This document shows positions 44,142 to 53,143 of a DNA stretch of 64,000 bases, piece after piece. Within the stretch, counting starts at the first letter, position 1; each line of letters opens with the position of its first letter. The DNA is taken from contig NC_013960.1 in assembly GCF_000024725.1 (NCBI RefSeq), forward strand, positions 310,001 to 374,000, given 5' to 3'. The position numbers and the translations under genes are program-made. Below the pieces are notes generated by a model. It saw only the letters and a list, made by a program, of their open reading frames with translations, was not told the origin of the DNA and ran no database searches. This stretch comes from Nitrosococcus halophilus Nc 4. Its GTDB lineage: Bacteria > Pseudomonadota > Gammaproteobacteria > Nitrosococcales > Nitrosococcaceae.

Positions 44142-45599
44142 TTAACTGCTATTCAAGCGATGAAACTGCAAGAATTCACGCCGGGTTTTGGGTCCATTGG
44201 TCAAAAAACTAGGCTCGGGGTCTTGGAGGTAGTCTTGCTTGATCCGGGCTACCCGGTCTTGGGTATTGCGCTTTTTGATTTCATGGGGCGCCAGTCCGTA
44301 AGGTTTGGCTGCATTTAATCCAAAAACCTTGGTTCGTAGCGCCGGGGTGATTTCCGGATAGCCATAACTGTCGCGAAATTGGGGTGAGATTTGAAAGGCG
44401 CGAAAGGCCTGGATCTGGTCTTGAGGGCTCCCATACCAGATGGAGTCGGTGCCCCAGAGGACATTATTCTCGCCTACATATTTGAACAGCTTGCCCAGCA
44501 AATGGGCTGCCTGATTGGGATCTTGCATGACCATTCGCCAGGTGGTGCCCAGTTCAGCATAGACATTGCTGTTAGGGGGGATGTCATTCTCTTGCAGGGA
44601 CTGGATGAGGGTATCTACCCCGCCATCCACATTGTCCGGATCGTAAGGTCCCTCGGTATGCCGAGGCTCGAATCCCGAATGATACACAATAAAGTTAACG
44701 TCCGGGTAGCGGCGGGCGACTACGCCAATATCGCGGCAGGTGGAATAGGCATAAGGCAAATTGAATAGGGGAATCCCTTTATGGACGCAGATCAATTTGA
44801 CTCCCAATTCCCGTGCTCGCTCGATAAAGGGAATCCCGTATTGTTCGTCGTCCAGCCAGTATCCCTTACCTTCAGGCCCCCATTGGGTATAGGTTTTCCA
44901 GGCGGCAACCTGATGCTCTTCTTTTTGTTGAGCCATGTCTTCGATGGCCCCCGGCAGGTTAGGGTGTACCAGGCCATGAATGAGCAGGCGATAGTCTCCT
45001 TCCATCGCTTCCACTAGCGCCCGAGTGGCCGCGGCTTCCTCGGTGGATAGGGGGTTATCTTCGGGGGCCGCTGGAACCGAGGAGAGGACCGCCATATCGG
45101 TGTCGCTGTCTAGAAATACTTCGCGGATGAAGTGCTCTGCTGAGAAACATTCAATGGCCCCATCGCCGCAGCGGGATTGGGGAAAAAATCGCAGGATATA
45201 AGTCCAGCGGTTGGTGAGACGACGCCAGGCCCCCTGGGGGTTTACATGGTGGCCTTGGATATCGAAGATAAATTCATTGCCGCCGATGCTGGCTTGCGCT
45301 GCCGCCGGCTCAAAAACGGCCTCGGCAGGAATCTCAAACCCTCCTCCATTTTTCCCAAAATAAGCATAGGCTTCGTTCATTGCCAATAGGGTGGCTGCGG
45401 CACCGCCCAGGGATTTGAGAAAACTTCGGCGGGAGAGCCCGGCTTTTTGGCCGCAGAGGGTCGCTCGTTGGTGGGCCAGTTTCCTTGCGGCTCGGGCTGG
45501 AGCGCCCAGGGGATAGGGCATAAACTCACCGTTTGAGGTGCTGTCGAGCTTGATAGGTAACCGTAAACCCTCCGGATCAAAACTTTCTTTTATAGGCAT
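44142..45599 (-). CDS. Tat-exported amidohydrolase-family protein
   Basis: 485 residues. A twin-arginine signal SRRSFLKSLGGAAATLLAM lies at about 60 rather than at the very N-terminus. The amidohydrolase-2 barrel follows, with FDIQGHHVNP, LIHGLVHPNLPG, LICVHKGIPLF, NFIVYHSGFEPRH, NVLWGTDSIWYGSPQDQIQA. The substrate is unknown. The start at 45599 has AGGAG upstream; the frame is open to 45644. The long region before the Tat motif (about 55 residues) is unusual. Confidence 0.9.
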   Translation of the reverse strand: MPIKESFDPEGLRLPIKLDSTSNGEFMPYPLGAPARAARKLAHQRATLCGQKAGLSRRSFLKSLGGAAATLLAMNEAYAYFGKNGGGFEIPAEAVFEPAAAQASIGGNEFIFDIQGHHVNPQGAWRRLTNRWTYILRFFPQSRCGDGAIECFSAEHFIREVFLDSDTDMAVLSSVPAAPEDNPLSTEEAAATRALVEAMEGDYRLLIHGLVHPNLPGAIEDMAQQKEEHQVAAWKTYTQWGPEGKGYWLDDEQYGIPFIERARELGVKLICVHKGIPLFNLPYAYSTCRDIGVVARRYPDVNFIVYHSGFEPRHTEGPYDPDNVDGGVDTLIQSLQENDIPPNSNVYAELGTTWRMVMQDPNQAAHLLGKLFKYVGENNVLWGTDSIWYGSPQDQIQAFRAFQISPQFRDSYGYPEITPALRTKVFGLNAAKPYGLAPHEIKKRNTQDRVARIKQDYLQDPEPSFLTNGPKTRREFLQFHRLNSS

Positions 45600-45724
45600 A
45601 GGCTGCTCCTCGCTGAGATAGGGGCTCTTAACGGCAAGCGCCAAAAGTTCTACCTTAAAAAGATAGCTGAGGGCTGCAAATCACGCCTAAAAATATAGAA
45701 CAGGAAGTTGTCCCCAGGAGTGAT

Positions 45725-47911
45725 TTAACCCTCTCTCCGGGATGCTGAAAGCAATTTTCCTTTTATTTCCACTGAGGCCATGGGTAGAGATTTTTCCTCG
45801 CGCCGTGCTAGCCGGGGGATGACTACTCGCGTGCCTGCAACTACGGCACTGAAATCTAAATCCGGGTTATATTGGCGCAATAGCCAAAGGGGAACTTGAT
45901 ATTTTTGCTGGGCCAGGACCCAGAGGGATTCCCCTTGCTGTACCACATGTTCTTCGGTGCCTATGATACGGTAGCGCTCGAAGAAAGTCTCTTGCAAACC
46001 GCGATGGTAGGTTCGGCGTCGGGCCTCGAAAGTCTTAGTCGTGATATGGGAGAAGTCTAGCTTGAGCCGCTGCCCCATGATCACCGAGCGGCCAACAGGC
46101 AAGCCATTGATATTGCGCAATTGCTGGGTACTCAATTCTAGCCAATGAGCATAGTGGCCGAGGGTTTCGGTCGCTTGAACCTCAATGGTGCCATCTTTGG
46201 TCACAGTATAGTTACTGGGATCAGCAGATAGGGCCGGGTCGCACTCTGGGGGTAGCAAGGGTTCGCAGCTCCCTCCCCCTGGGGTGACCATGGCGGCTTT
46301 CTGGAGAGTTCCAGCCTTGGTTGGGGTGGTTTCTTCTCTCAATACCACCGAGGTTGTCTTTGCCCTGGTCCGGTGCTCTTTCCCCCGCGAAGAGACCTGA
46401 TTTCTCCGAGCCTCTGAGGAAGAAGAGGCCAGCCGTAGATTTTGGCCGGCATAAATCCGGTGTTTATTGGTAATGCCATTGATTTTCAGCAGGGCCTGTT
46501 CGGTAATGCCGAAACGGCGAGCAATCCCGGATAGGGTGTCGCCGCGCTGCACCGTATAATGCCCAGTGGGCAAGCCATCAGCGGGTAAAGGCAACTGCAG
46601 AACTTGACCGACCCGAATATGGTGACGGTTGGAAAGCCCATTCAGTTCCACTAGCTGGCGGAGCTTAATGCGGTAGCGCTGGGCGATATGGGACAGGGTT
46701 TGTCCCCCTTGAACCTTATGAAAACGGTCCGGCACTTGCCTTTCAAATCGTTCCCAGGGGGCCAAGGCGGCGATTGTTTTGACCCGGCGACAGGAGGGGA
46801 CACAGGGGACACGCAACTCATAGCCTCGGGGCACGTATTTATGTCCCTCCCAAACGGGAGAACCCAGGGCAGGGTTGCTCTGTTTGAGCGTGGTTTGATC
46901 CAGTCTCAGCGCCCGTTGCAGAGCTTTGACGGGAACAAAGTCCGGAAGCGCTATGACCTCGCTTTTTTCCGGCTTGTGGGGCTGAAGGGGGCCGAAATAG
47001 CGCCTTGCCTGGCTATCTACGTCCAAGGCGGCAAGAAAGGCCACATAGAAATTGCGCGAGGCAAAGCCAAAGGTAGGGCTTTTATAGCGTTGCCGGATAG
47101 CCACGATATCCGAGGTTCCCACTTGCTCCTTGGCCCGGCGCATCCCGGCGGCTCCGTGATTGTAAGCCGTGATGGCCAAGGGCCAGCTGCCGGTAACTTT
47201 ATAGTTATGTTGGAGCAATCGAGCAGCGGCTACGGTGGCCTTGAAGGGATCGAGGCGCTCGTCCACCACCTGGTCAATGCGCAAAAAACGCCGTCCGGTG
47301 GGGCGGGTAAACTGCCACAGCCCGGCTGCGCCGGCATGGGAATGGGCGGCCGGATTGAATGAGGACTCCACGTGAGGCAAAACTGCTAGTTCCCGCGGTA
47401 AATCTAGGGAATTCAGGGTGTTGAAGATAAAAGGTTTATAGGCGCCAGCGCGGATGAGGCCTTGGCGAAACCGATTGGCCTGTCCCCGCTGGAAACGAAT
47501 CCTGGCGGCGGCGGCATGGAGGGTTTGGTTGCTTACGTTTTGGGGCCAAAGTTTGAGTACCCGCCGTTCTTCTGTAGTGAGATTCTGGCGTTTGCCTTTG
47601 GCGAGTCGAAGCAAGATTCCTTGGTAATGTTGCCGGCGGTCCTGAATGCGCTTTTTAGCAGTTTTCCAGTCCAGGTTGGCGGGCACCGGGGTCGTTTCAT
47701 AAACCACATTAAGGTAGCGATTATCATGGATAAATCCCTGGTCATTATCGATTTCGGTATAGACCCGGGTCCAGAAACGGATATCCTGGGTCAGCTCCGG
47801 CGGCCGGGGGAACAAATCCCATGACTTAGCCGAGACCGGGCTGGCTAGAGAGAGCAAGGCGATCATAAAAATCACAGCAAAGGGATAAGGCATGTTTTTC
47901 TGCTCCGGCAT
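45725..47911 (-). CDS. mltD: MltD-type lytic transglycosylase with four LysM repeats
   Basis: 728 residues, periplasmic or outer-membrane peptidoglycan cleavage. Signal-like N-terminus (FAVIFMIALLSLASPVSA). The SLT domain holds the catalytic Glu in LAVLPHVESSFNPAAHSHAG, AAGLWQFTRPTGRRF, ITAYNHGAAGMRRA. LysM copies: about 395-440 (FHKVQGGQTLSHIAQRYRI), 455-500 (YTVQRGDTLSGIARRFGIT), a diverged one near 585-630 (VQATETLGHYAHWLELSTQQ), and the last at about 660-705 (HVVQQGESLWVLAQQKYQVP). Longer than E. coli MltD. ATG 47893 is an alternative start. Confidence 0.92.
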   Translation of the reverse strand: MPEQKNMPYPFAVIFMIALLSLASPVSAKSWDLFPRPPELTQDIRFWTRVYTEIDNDQGFIHDNRYLNVVYETTPVPANLDWKTAKKRIQDRRQHYQGILLRLAKGKRQNLTTEERRVLKLWPQNVSNQTLHAAAARIRFQRGQANRFRQGLIRAGAYKPFIFNTLNSLDLPRELAVLPHVESSFNPAAHSHAGAAGLWQFTRPTGRRFLRIDQVVDERLDPFKATVAAARLLQHNYKVTGSWPLAITAYNHGAAGMRRAKEQVGTSDIVAIRQRYKSPTFGFASRNFYVAFLAALDVDSQARRYFGPLQPHKPEKSEVIALPDFVPVKALQRALRLDQTTLKQSNPALGSPVWEGHKYVPRGYELRVPCVPSCRRVKTIAALAPWERFERQVPDRFHKVQGGQTLSHIAQRYRIKLRQLVELNGLSNRHHIRVGQVLQLPLPADGLPTGHYTVQRGDTLSGIARRFGITEQALLKINGITNKHRIYAGQNLRLASSSSEARRNQVSSRGKEHRTRAKTTSVVLREETTPTKAGTLQKAAMVTPGGGSCEPLLPPECDPALSADPSNYTVTKDGTIEVQATETLGHYAHWLELSTQQLRNINGLPVGRSVIMGQRLKLDFSHITTKTFEARRRTYHRGLQETFFERYRIIGTEEHVVQQGESLWVLAQQKYQVPLWLLRQYNPDLDFSAVVAGTRVVIPRLARREEKSLPMASVEIKGKLLSASRREG

Positions 47912-48247
47912 ATATTGTTAGTTCTTATTTCGTCCGCGAGCGCGGTAGGTTAAGCGGTATTTGAAGGGTAAGAAAAAATGGGTAAAAAGTCGATTGTTTC
48001 CTAGAAAATATTGATAAGCTTCAACTATCATCAGTAGTAGGGCTGCCCGGATGATCTTGGTTTTTATTAAATTTCTACTAAGTTTATAGATATAGATTGA
48101 CGTCTCATAGAATGTGGGTTAGCAACAACTGCGATACATAGGGATATGTCGCCAGGCCTGCTAAGGTGGCAGGTGACGCTATCCGGGGCCGAATTTGAAC
48201 ATAAGAACTGAATGACTGCCATCACATAGTGAAGTGGAGGCCTGAGC
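47912..48247. other. intergenic, nothing recognised
   Basis: 336 bp of divergent spacer before the SRPBCC gene. No ORF, hairpin or repeat of note apart from GCCTGCTAAGGTGGCAGG-like pairing near 48155. Confidence 0.4.
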
Positions 48248-48715
48248 ATGGTGAGTGCCCAATCAAGCATCGTGATAGTTCGACCCGTCGATGATGTATT
48301 CCAATTTATATCGGTAAATTTTTTCCAGAATTATCCTAAATGGTCTCCTGAGGTCGTAGAGCTAGAGAAGCTTTCTGACGGACCGGTAAAAGTGGGCACC
48401 CTGGGAAGGCAAGTCAGGAACGATCAGGGGCGCCGCACCGAGTCGACATTTCGCGTCACCCGATTCGAACCTAATCAGTGTTTTTCCTGTGAGGGCACTG
48501 CCCAGACCCCTTTTCGGGTGATTTACAATTTTGAATCTCTCGACCAAGCGACAAAGGTTAAATTTACCTTCGAATTATTAAAGATTGATTTTTTTATGCG
48601 GCCATTTGAAAAGCTTATTGAGGCGGCTATCCGGGGAGGAGCGGACAGAGTAGTGCACAATTTGAAGGGACTGCTCGAAGAAGAAGCCACAGGGCCTTCA
48701 GGTTCTGCCAAATAA
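48248..48715 (+). CDS. SRPBCC (START-like) family protein
   Basis: 155 residues. N-terminal SSIVIVRPVDDVFQFISVNF, then WSPEVVELEKLSDGPVKVGT, LGRQVRNDQGRR, FEPNQCFSCEGTAQTPFRVI, the helix-grip fold of polyketide-cyclase/dehydrase-like lipid or ligand binding proteins. GGAGG precedes the ATG. The ligand is unknown. It is 98 bp upstream of the LOV gene, in the same direction. Confidence 0.85.
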   Translation: MVSAQSSIVIVRPVDDVFQFISVNFFQNYPKWSPEVVELEKLSDGPVKVGTLGRQVRNDQGRRTESTFRVTRFEPNQCFSCEGTAQTPFRVIYNFESLDQATKVKFTFELLKIDFFMRPFEKLIEAAIRGGADRVVHNLKGLLEEEATGPSGSAK

Positions 48716-48813
48716 ATTTTATGGGTTGTCCTTAGGCCTGGGAAGGCCAATACCATTATCAGAGAGCCATTCCGGGGCGGCGAAGTACTCGTTTCGGAAA
48801 GAGGAGAAAAGCG

Positions 48814-49263
48814 ATGTCATTTATCGTTGAAAAAGATGAGGGGCTTATACCTCGGGTTTTATCGCAAATCTTGGATTCCTGTGTAAACGGAGTTTCATTA
48901 ACTGATCCCGATCAGGAAGATAACCCTCTTGTGTATGTCAATGAAGCCTTTGAAAAAATAACCGGCTATAAAAAAGAGGAAATTCTCGGTAAGAATTGTC
49001 GTTTCTTGCAAGGTAACGATAGGGATCAGGAGGAAGTCAAACGTCTCAGAGAAGCTATTCAAAATCGGGTTCCCATTGAGGTGGACATAAGAAATTACAA
49101 AAAAAATGGCGAGCTTTTTTACAATCACCTCGCCGTCAATCCGGTATTCGATCAAGATGGCAACCTGCTTTATTTTTTAGGGATACAATATGATGTGACA
49201 AAGCAAGTCCTTGCAGAGCAGGAAATAGAAAAACTTCGCCAGCTCTTGGGAGAGAAAACTTAA
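48814..49263 (+). CDS. short LOV-domain blue-light photoreceptor
   Basis: 149 residues consisting of one LOV (PAS) domain and a C-terminal helix. The flavin-adduct motif GKNCRFLQG is present with Cys62; the other LOV residues are in place: NEAFEKITGY, RNYKKNGELFYNHLAVNPV (N94, N104) and LGIQYDVTKQ (Q125). The C-terminal helix (QEIEKLRQLLGEK) may dimerise. With no fused output domain it belongs to the short-LOV group, so signal output must pass through a partner. GGAG precedes the ATG. Confidence 0.93.
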   Translation: MSFIVEKDEGLIPRVLSQILDSCVNGVSLTDPDQEDNPLVYVNEAFEKITGYKKEEILGKNCRFLQGNDRDQEEVKRLREAIQNRVPIEVDIRNYKKNGELFYNHLAVNPVFDQDGNLLYFLGIQYDVTKQVLAEQEIEKLRQLLGEKT

Positions 49264-49389
49264 AAATCATAGGCGCTCATGGTTTAGCAGCAGACATTGT
49301 TAAGTGCTGATATTAAAAAAATTTTTTATTGACGAGGCAGTTTTTTTGGGGTGGAAATTATAGGGATTTAAAAACTAGGAAGTGCTCCT

Positions 49390-50013
49390 ATGGGCGAAAA
49401 TCGTCGGCACTCAGAATTGGTAACTCGCTCCGGGTTACGGCCCTTTTTTTATGATTCCGTACAAGATGCGATTGAAAATCAGCATGTGAAAGCGGATGAA
49501 GCAACAATTTTTTATTTGGTTAATCTCCTCACTGATTTCTCCCGTTCAGAAAAAGTTTTTGACTATACCCAGGAAGGGCCTGTCCTACGGCCCTTGGCGG
49601 AACTGTATGGATTTGCGGTGGAGGCCGCCTCCCAGAGTGAACGTAAACTTATACTGCAACGTTTAGGCGATGTGGCGTTGTTTATTTCTGGGCTTTTTTC
49701 CGGCTACTTTCATCGACGGTTGGTGGATGTGGACTACTACATCGCCATGGGGGGGAGCGCCTACGCTTATCTTTATGACGCTAAGGGCCGAAACCCAAGA
49801 GAGCAAGCCCTAGCGACGATTTTCCGACAGCTCTCCCAACAATTTGTGCAGTTCGTGGATGTGTTGGCGGAAGTCGGTGAAAATGCTTTCGGTTCAAGCG
49901 AGCAGGATATTTTTGAACTCTATGAATTATGGGCAAAGACGGGCAGCCCCCGCCTTGAACGTAAACTAAGAGGCTTTGGTGTTAACCCACAACATTTTGG
50001 ACCGGTCCATTAG
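49390..50013 (+). CDS. conserved hypothetical protein, first of an uncharacterised pair
   Basis: 207 residues, no family recognised. Soluble and mostly helical: EATIFYLVNLLTDFSRSEKV, LILQRLGDVALFISGLFSGY, FHRRLVDVDYYIAMGGSAYA, EQDIFELYELWAKTGSPRLE. Tyr/Phe-rich in the middle. The next gene starts 8 bp after its stop, so the two are co-transcribed. They follow the LOV gene by 126 bp. Confidence 0.8.
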   Translation: MGENRRHSELVTRSGLRPFFYDSVQDAIENQHVKADEATIFYLVNLLTDFSRSEKVFDYTQEGPVLRPLAELYGFAVEAASQSERKLILQRLGDVALFISGLFSGYFHRRLVDVDYYIAMGGSAYAYLYDAKGRNPREQALATIFRQLSQQFVQFVDVLAEVGENAFGSSEQDIFELYELWAKTGSPRLERKLRGFGVNPQHFGPVH

Positions 50014-50021
50014 AGGCAATT

Positions 50022-50678
50022 GTGGATTTGAATGCCCTTCAAGCCCAGCTTGAGCATATTTATGATGTTCGCACCTACTGTCGGGTAGAAGATTTCCTAG
50101 TTACAGACCCGGCTATAGTGGTTGAACTCACGGAGGCTTCTGGAAGCGGGCAAACCCCTTCGATGGAATCGCTCTTGATTCGGCAGGGTGAGGATAATCT
50201 TGATCTCGCTTTATATCTCGATCAGGAACTACTTGACCAACTGGGGCGTGATAATCCCACAGAATTGCTTCATGATGGCAATCTGGCAGAATTTTGGTTT
50301 GCCCTTGAAGGAGTAAGTCATTTTCTTTATCTTGCTTGGAATGCGGGTTTTGAGCGCACAGTGACGCAATTAGAACTCGAACTCCAAGCTGAAATTGATA
50401 AGTGCGTACTGACTGCAGCATTGGTTTATCATCAACGGGGAATAGTCGATATGCGATTACTAAGGCGTGTGCTTTTTGAAGAAACACGCCTACGTGATGG
50501 ACTTGATAATGTCCAACAGCAGCGGTACCGAGAAGCCAACCGTCTTGCTGCCCGCTATTGCGGTGTGCTTGAGGAGAAGTATTCACTTATTCCTAAAAAT
50601 TCATATTTAGTCAATGAATTACGGCGTTTTTATCGAATGCCTCAAAGCCATAAGATCCGTCATATTCGAGTGGTTTGA
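50022..50678 (+). CDS. conserved hypothetical protein, second of an uncharacterised pair
   Basis: 218 residues, GTG start with AGAGG upstream. No family recognised. Mixed fold: VRTYCRVEDFLVTDPAIVVE, DNLDLALYLDQELLDQLG, FWFALEGVSHFLYLAWNAGF, LELELQAEIDKCVLTAALVY, then basic C-terminus (RRFYRMPQSHKIRHIRVV). The LDLALYLDQELL and FWFALEGVSHF parts suggest a conserved core. Coupled to the gene upstream. Confidence 0.8.
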   Translation: MDLNALQAQLEHIYDVRTYCRVEDFLVTDPAIVVELTEASGSGQTPSMESLLIRQGEDNLDLALYLDQELLDQLGRDNPTELLHDGNLAEFWFALEGVSHFLYLAWNAGFERTVTQLELELQAEIDKCVLTAALVYHQRGIVDMRLLRRVLFEETRLRDGLDNVQQQRYREANRLAARYCGVLEEKYSLIPKNSYLVNELRRFYRMPQSHKIRHIRVV

Positions 50679-50757
50679 ATTTTGCATATTCTCCGTTGAG
50701 TAACTAAAAATCACGGCCTCTTGACATTCATGGAGAGCCACAGCGGAGGAATGTGAG

Positions 50758-50940
50758 ATGTGGGGGCAAGATAATCAATTGCAAATAAAATACCGCCTTT
50801 GTTGGCGCGATCGGAAGAGTTGCGAATATGGGTATAGCGCCTGGATGGATGATCCCAAGCGAGCTTGGGAGGCGCTTTTGCGCGCTCCAACCTCCTGGGA
50901 TCGGATGTATTGGTTGGAAACGCGCCGCATCTTGTATTAA
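50758..50940 (+). CDS. small hypothetical protein (60 residues)
   Basis: MWGQDNQLQIKYRLCWRDRK, then YGYSAWMDDPKRAWEALLRA, PTSWDRMYWLETRRILY. Very rich in Trp and Tyr. GGAGG lies about 9 bp before the ATG. No family recognised; the composition and ribosome site make a real gene more likely than not. Confidence 0.55.
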   Translation: MWGQDNQLQIKYRLCWRDRKSCEYGYSAWMDDPKRAWEALLRAPTSWDRMYWLETRRILY

Positions 50941-51027
50941 TAAAGGGGAGGCGTTATTTTCTCATCGGTGAGAATGGCATATTAGAGGGAAAATGGAGAT
51001 AATCATGGGGTTAATATTGGAGAGCCC

Positions 51028-52473
51028 ATGAATCCTCCCACTACAGACGAGACATTATCCGCCTTAGATCCTTCCCCGGCCCACCTTCAACAGCTCCTTG
51101 ATGAAGTGGGCCAGCGGTTGGCCGCCTTTGTTGCAACAGTAGATCAGCAACCCGCCCAGGCTGCCGGCGACTTTGACCCCCAAGCCTCCTGGCTGCGGGA
51201 GCCGATACCCGAAACCCCCAGCGCCCCAGGGGAGCTGCTCGATTTCATTTTTGAGCAAGTGATCCCGGTGGCCTTCAATTCAGCCAGCCCGGGCTATCTC
51301 GCCTATGTCCCGGGAGGGGGGTTGTTTTCCTCGGCCCTGGGGGAGTTGATTGCCGCTACCGTCAATCGCTACACAGGCAAGTGGGCCGCCGCGCCTGCTG
51401 CCGTTGAGTTGGAAACCCAGTTTCTTCGTTGGTTGGCAGAATTGATGGGACTGCCGCAAGGCTCGCTGGGGGTTTTGACCTCCGGGGCCTCCATGTCAAC
51501 CCTGATTGCCCTGGTCGCTGCCAGAGAGAAATACCTGGGGGATCACCTTCTTGAGGGGACTGTTTACTATTCTAGTGAAGTGCACCATGCGGTGATCAAA
51601 GCCGCTCGGGTGGCCGGTATTCCCACCAGGAATTTACGGCCAATCCCAGTGGATACACGGTTTCGCCTCCGGGCTGATCGGCTTGAAGAGGCGGTGCGCC
51701 GGGATCGCAAGGAGGGTCGGTTGCCCTTCTTTATTTGTGGCACCGCTGGGACGGTAAATACGGGCGCCATGGATCCGCTGGCTGAGCTTGCCGACATAGC
51801 GGCACAGCACGATCTTTGGTTTCATGTGGATGGAGCCTATGGGGCCGGCTTTCGAATGTTACCGGAGCTGCAACCCCTATTTAAAGGGATGGAGCGGGCG
51901 GATTCTATTGCGATGGATCCCCACAAGGGGCTCTTTCTGGCCTATGGGACCGGGGCTCTACTCCTGCCGGATATGTCGAATCTGCGGCGGGCGTTTAGCG
52001 CCTCGGGAGCTTACCTCCCGGCGTCCCAGGAAGATGATAAGCATTTGGACTTTTGTGAGCTTTCTCCGGAGCTTTCCCGTGAATGGCGGGGCTTGCGCCT
52101 TTGGCTACCTTTTAAGCTCCATGGGGTGGCGGCTTTTCGTCAGGCCCTGGGGGAGAAGCGCCGTTTGGCGGTCCAGGCCTGGCAGCGGCTTTCCCTGGAG
52201 CCCGATGTGGAAATTGCCGCTCCCCCCGAACTTTCCCTGTTTGCTTTTCGGCAACGGTTTGAAGGGATTACTAGGGAGGAAGAAAATCGCCGCAACCAAG
52301 CATTGCTGGAACGCATTAATCGATCTCGCCGTATCATGATCACGGGAACGGAGATCAATGGCCGCTATTTCTTGAGAATCTGTATCCTCCATTTGCGTAC
52401 CCATGAAGCCATATTAAACGAAGGGCTCGACCTTATCCTGGCGGCGCTTGCCGAGGCCAGAAAGCGGTTTTAG
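51028..52473 (+). CDS. PLP-dependent group II amino-acid decarboxylase family protein
   Basis: 481 residues. GVLTSGASMSTLIALVAARE, EVHHAVIKAARVAG, ICGTAGTVNTGAMDPLAELA, FHVDGAYGAGFRM and the PLP lysine in SIAMDPHKGLFLAYGTGALL. It belongs to the aromatic-L-amino-acid/glutamate decarboxylase group; the substrate is not readable. The stop is one base from the convergent CDP-alcohol transferase gene end. Confidence 0.92.
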   Translation: MNPPTTDETLSALDPSPAHLQQLLDEVGQRLAAFVATVDQQPAQAAGDFDPQASWLREPIPETPSAPGELLDFIFEQVIPVAFNSASPGYLAYVPGGGLFSSALGELIAATVNRYTGKWAAAPAAVELETQFLRWLAELMGLPQGSLGVLTSGASMSTLIALVAAREKYLGDHLLEGTVYYSSEVHHAVIKAARVAGIPTRNLRPIPVDTRFRLRADRLEEAVRRDRKEGRLPFFICGTAGTVNTGAMDPLAELADIAAQHDLWFHVDGAYGAGFRMLPELQPLFKGMERADSIAMDPHKGLFLAYGTGALLLPDMSNLRRAFSASGAYLPASQEDDKHLDFCELSPELSREWRGLRLWLPFKLHGVAAFRQALGEKRRLAVQAWQRLSLEPDVEIAAPPELSLFAFRQRFEGITREEENRRNQALLERINRSRRIMITGTEINGRYFLRICILHLRTHEAILNEGLDLILAALAEARKRF

Positions 52474-52474
52474 C

Positions 52475-53113
52475 CTATGGGTTGCTGGAATTAGGATGGC
52501 GAAGGGTGCTGGAGACATGGAGGAAGCGCTGACCGGCTGTCCATAGACTGAGAACCGCAAGCAGGTAAATCGCTTCGATGAGCAGGTCAAAAATTAAACC
52601 GGCTCCCATGATGATGACCCGTTCGGGGCGGCTTACCCAGCCGATGGCGCAGGTGATGCCTAAAGCTTCTGCACGGGCCCGGGTATAACTGGTGAGCATC
52701 CCCCCCAGCATGGCCAATACAACGCCAGCCACCGCGGCGGCTTGTCCTTCCAGGGCTAAGCGGTAGGCGATGGCCATCAACATCGCCCCTTCGCTGATTC
52801 GATCCAGGGTGGAATCAAGAAATGCGCCAAAGGGAGTGATTTTTTTCTCCAACCGGGCTAAGGCACCATCCAGAATATCAAAGCTGCTCCCTAACAGGAA
52901 TAGAATACCGGCGGCCACGGGATAACCGGCCATCAAGATTCCCATGGCAATTAGGGCGAGGACAAAGCCGGCGATACTAATTTGATTGGGAGACAACCGG
53001 GAGCGGGCTAGTAGGCCCACGACCGGTGCTATAATTTGGCGCAAATGTTGCTGTACGATAGTGCGTAAATTTTCAACCACTTCAGCTATCCTCTGCTTAT
53101 GATATCCGCTCAT
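52475..53113 (-). CDS. CDP-alcohol phosphatidyltransferase, phosphatidylinositol-phosphate-synthase-like
   Basis: 212 residues, integral membrane. The CDP-alcohol signature is complete: D-G-x2-A-R-x8-G-x3-D-x3-D in DGALARLEKKITPFGAFLDS and TLD. Further blocks, SYTRARAEALGITCAIGWVS and RPERVIIMG, resemble actinobacterial and archaeal enzymes that join CDP-diacylglycerol (or CDP-archaeol) to inositol-1-phosphate rather than PgsA or PssA. This fits the inositol-phosphate synthase gene upstream on the same strand, from which it is now separated by a TnpB element. Confidence 0.82.
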   Translation of the reverse strand: MSGYHKQRIAEVVENLRTIVQQHLRQIIAPVVGLLARSRLSPNQISIAGFVLALIAMGILMAGYPVAAGILFLLGSSFDILDGALARLEKKITPFGAFLDSTLDRISEGAMLMAIAYRLALEGQAAAVAGVVLAMLGGMLTSYTRARAEALGITCAIGWVSRPERVIIMGAGLIFDLLIEAIYLLAVLSLWTAGQRFLHVSSTLRHPNSSNP

Positions 53114-53143
53114 AAAAGTCTAGGATAATCTCAGAAAACCTAG

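Noticed and set aside
46688-47362. 224-codon plus-strand ORF inside the MltD-type gene
   Set aside because: Antisense shadow of the transglycosylase; no start context or domain.
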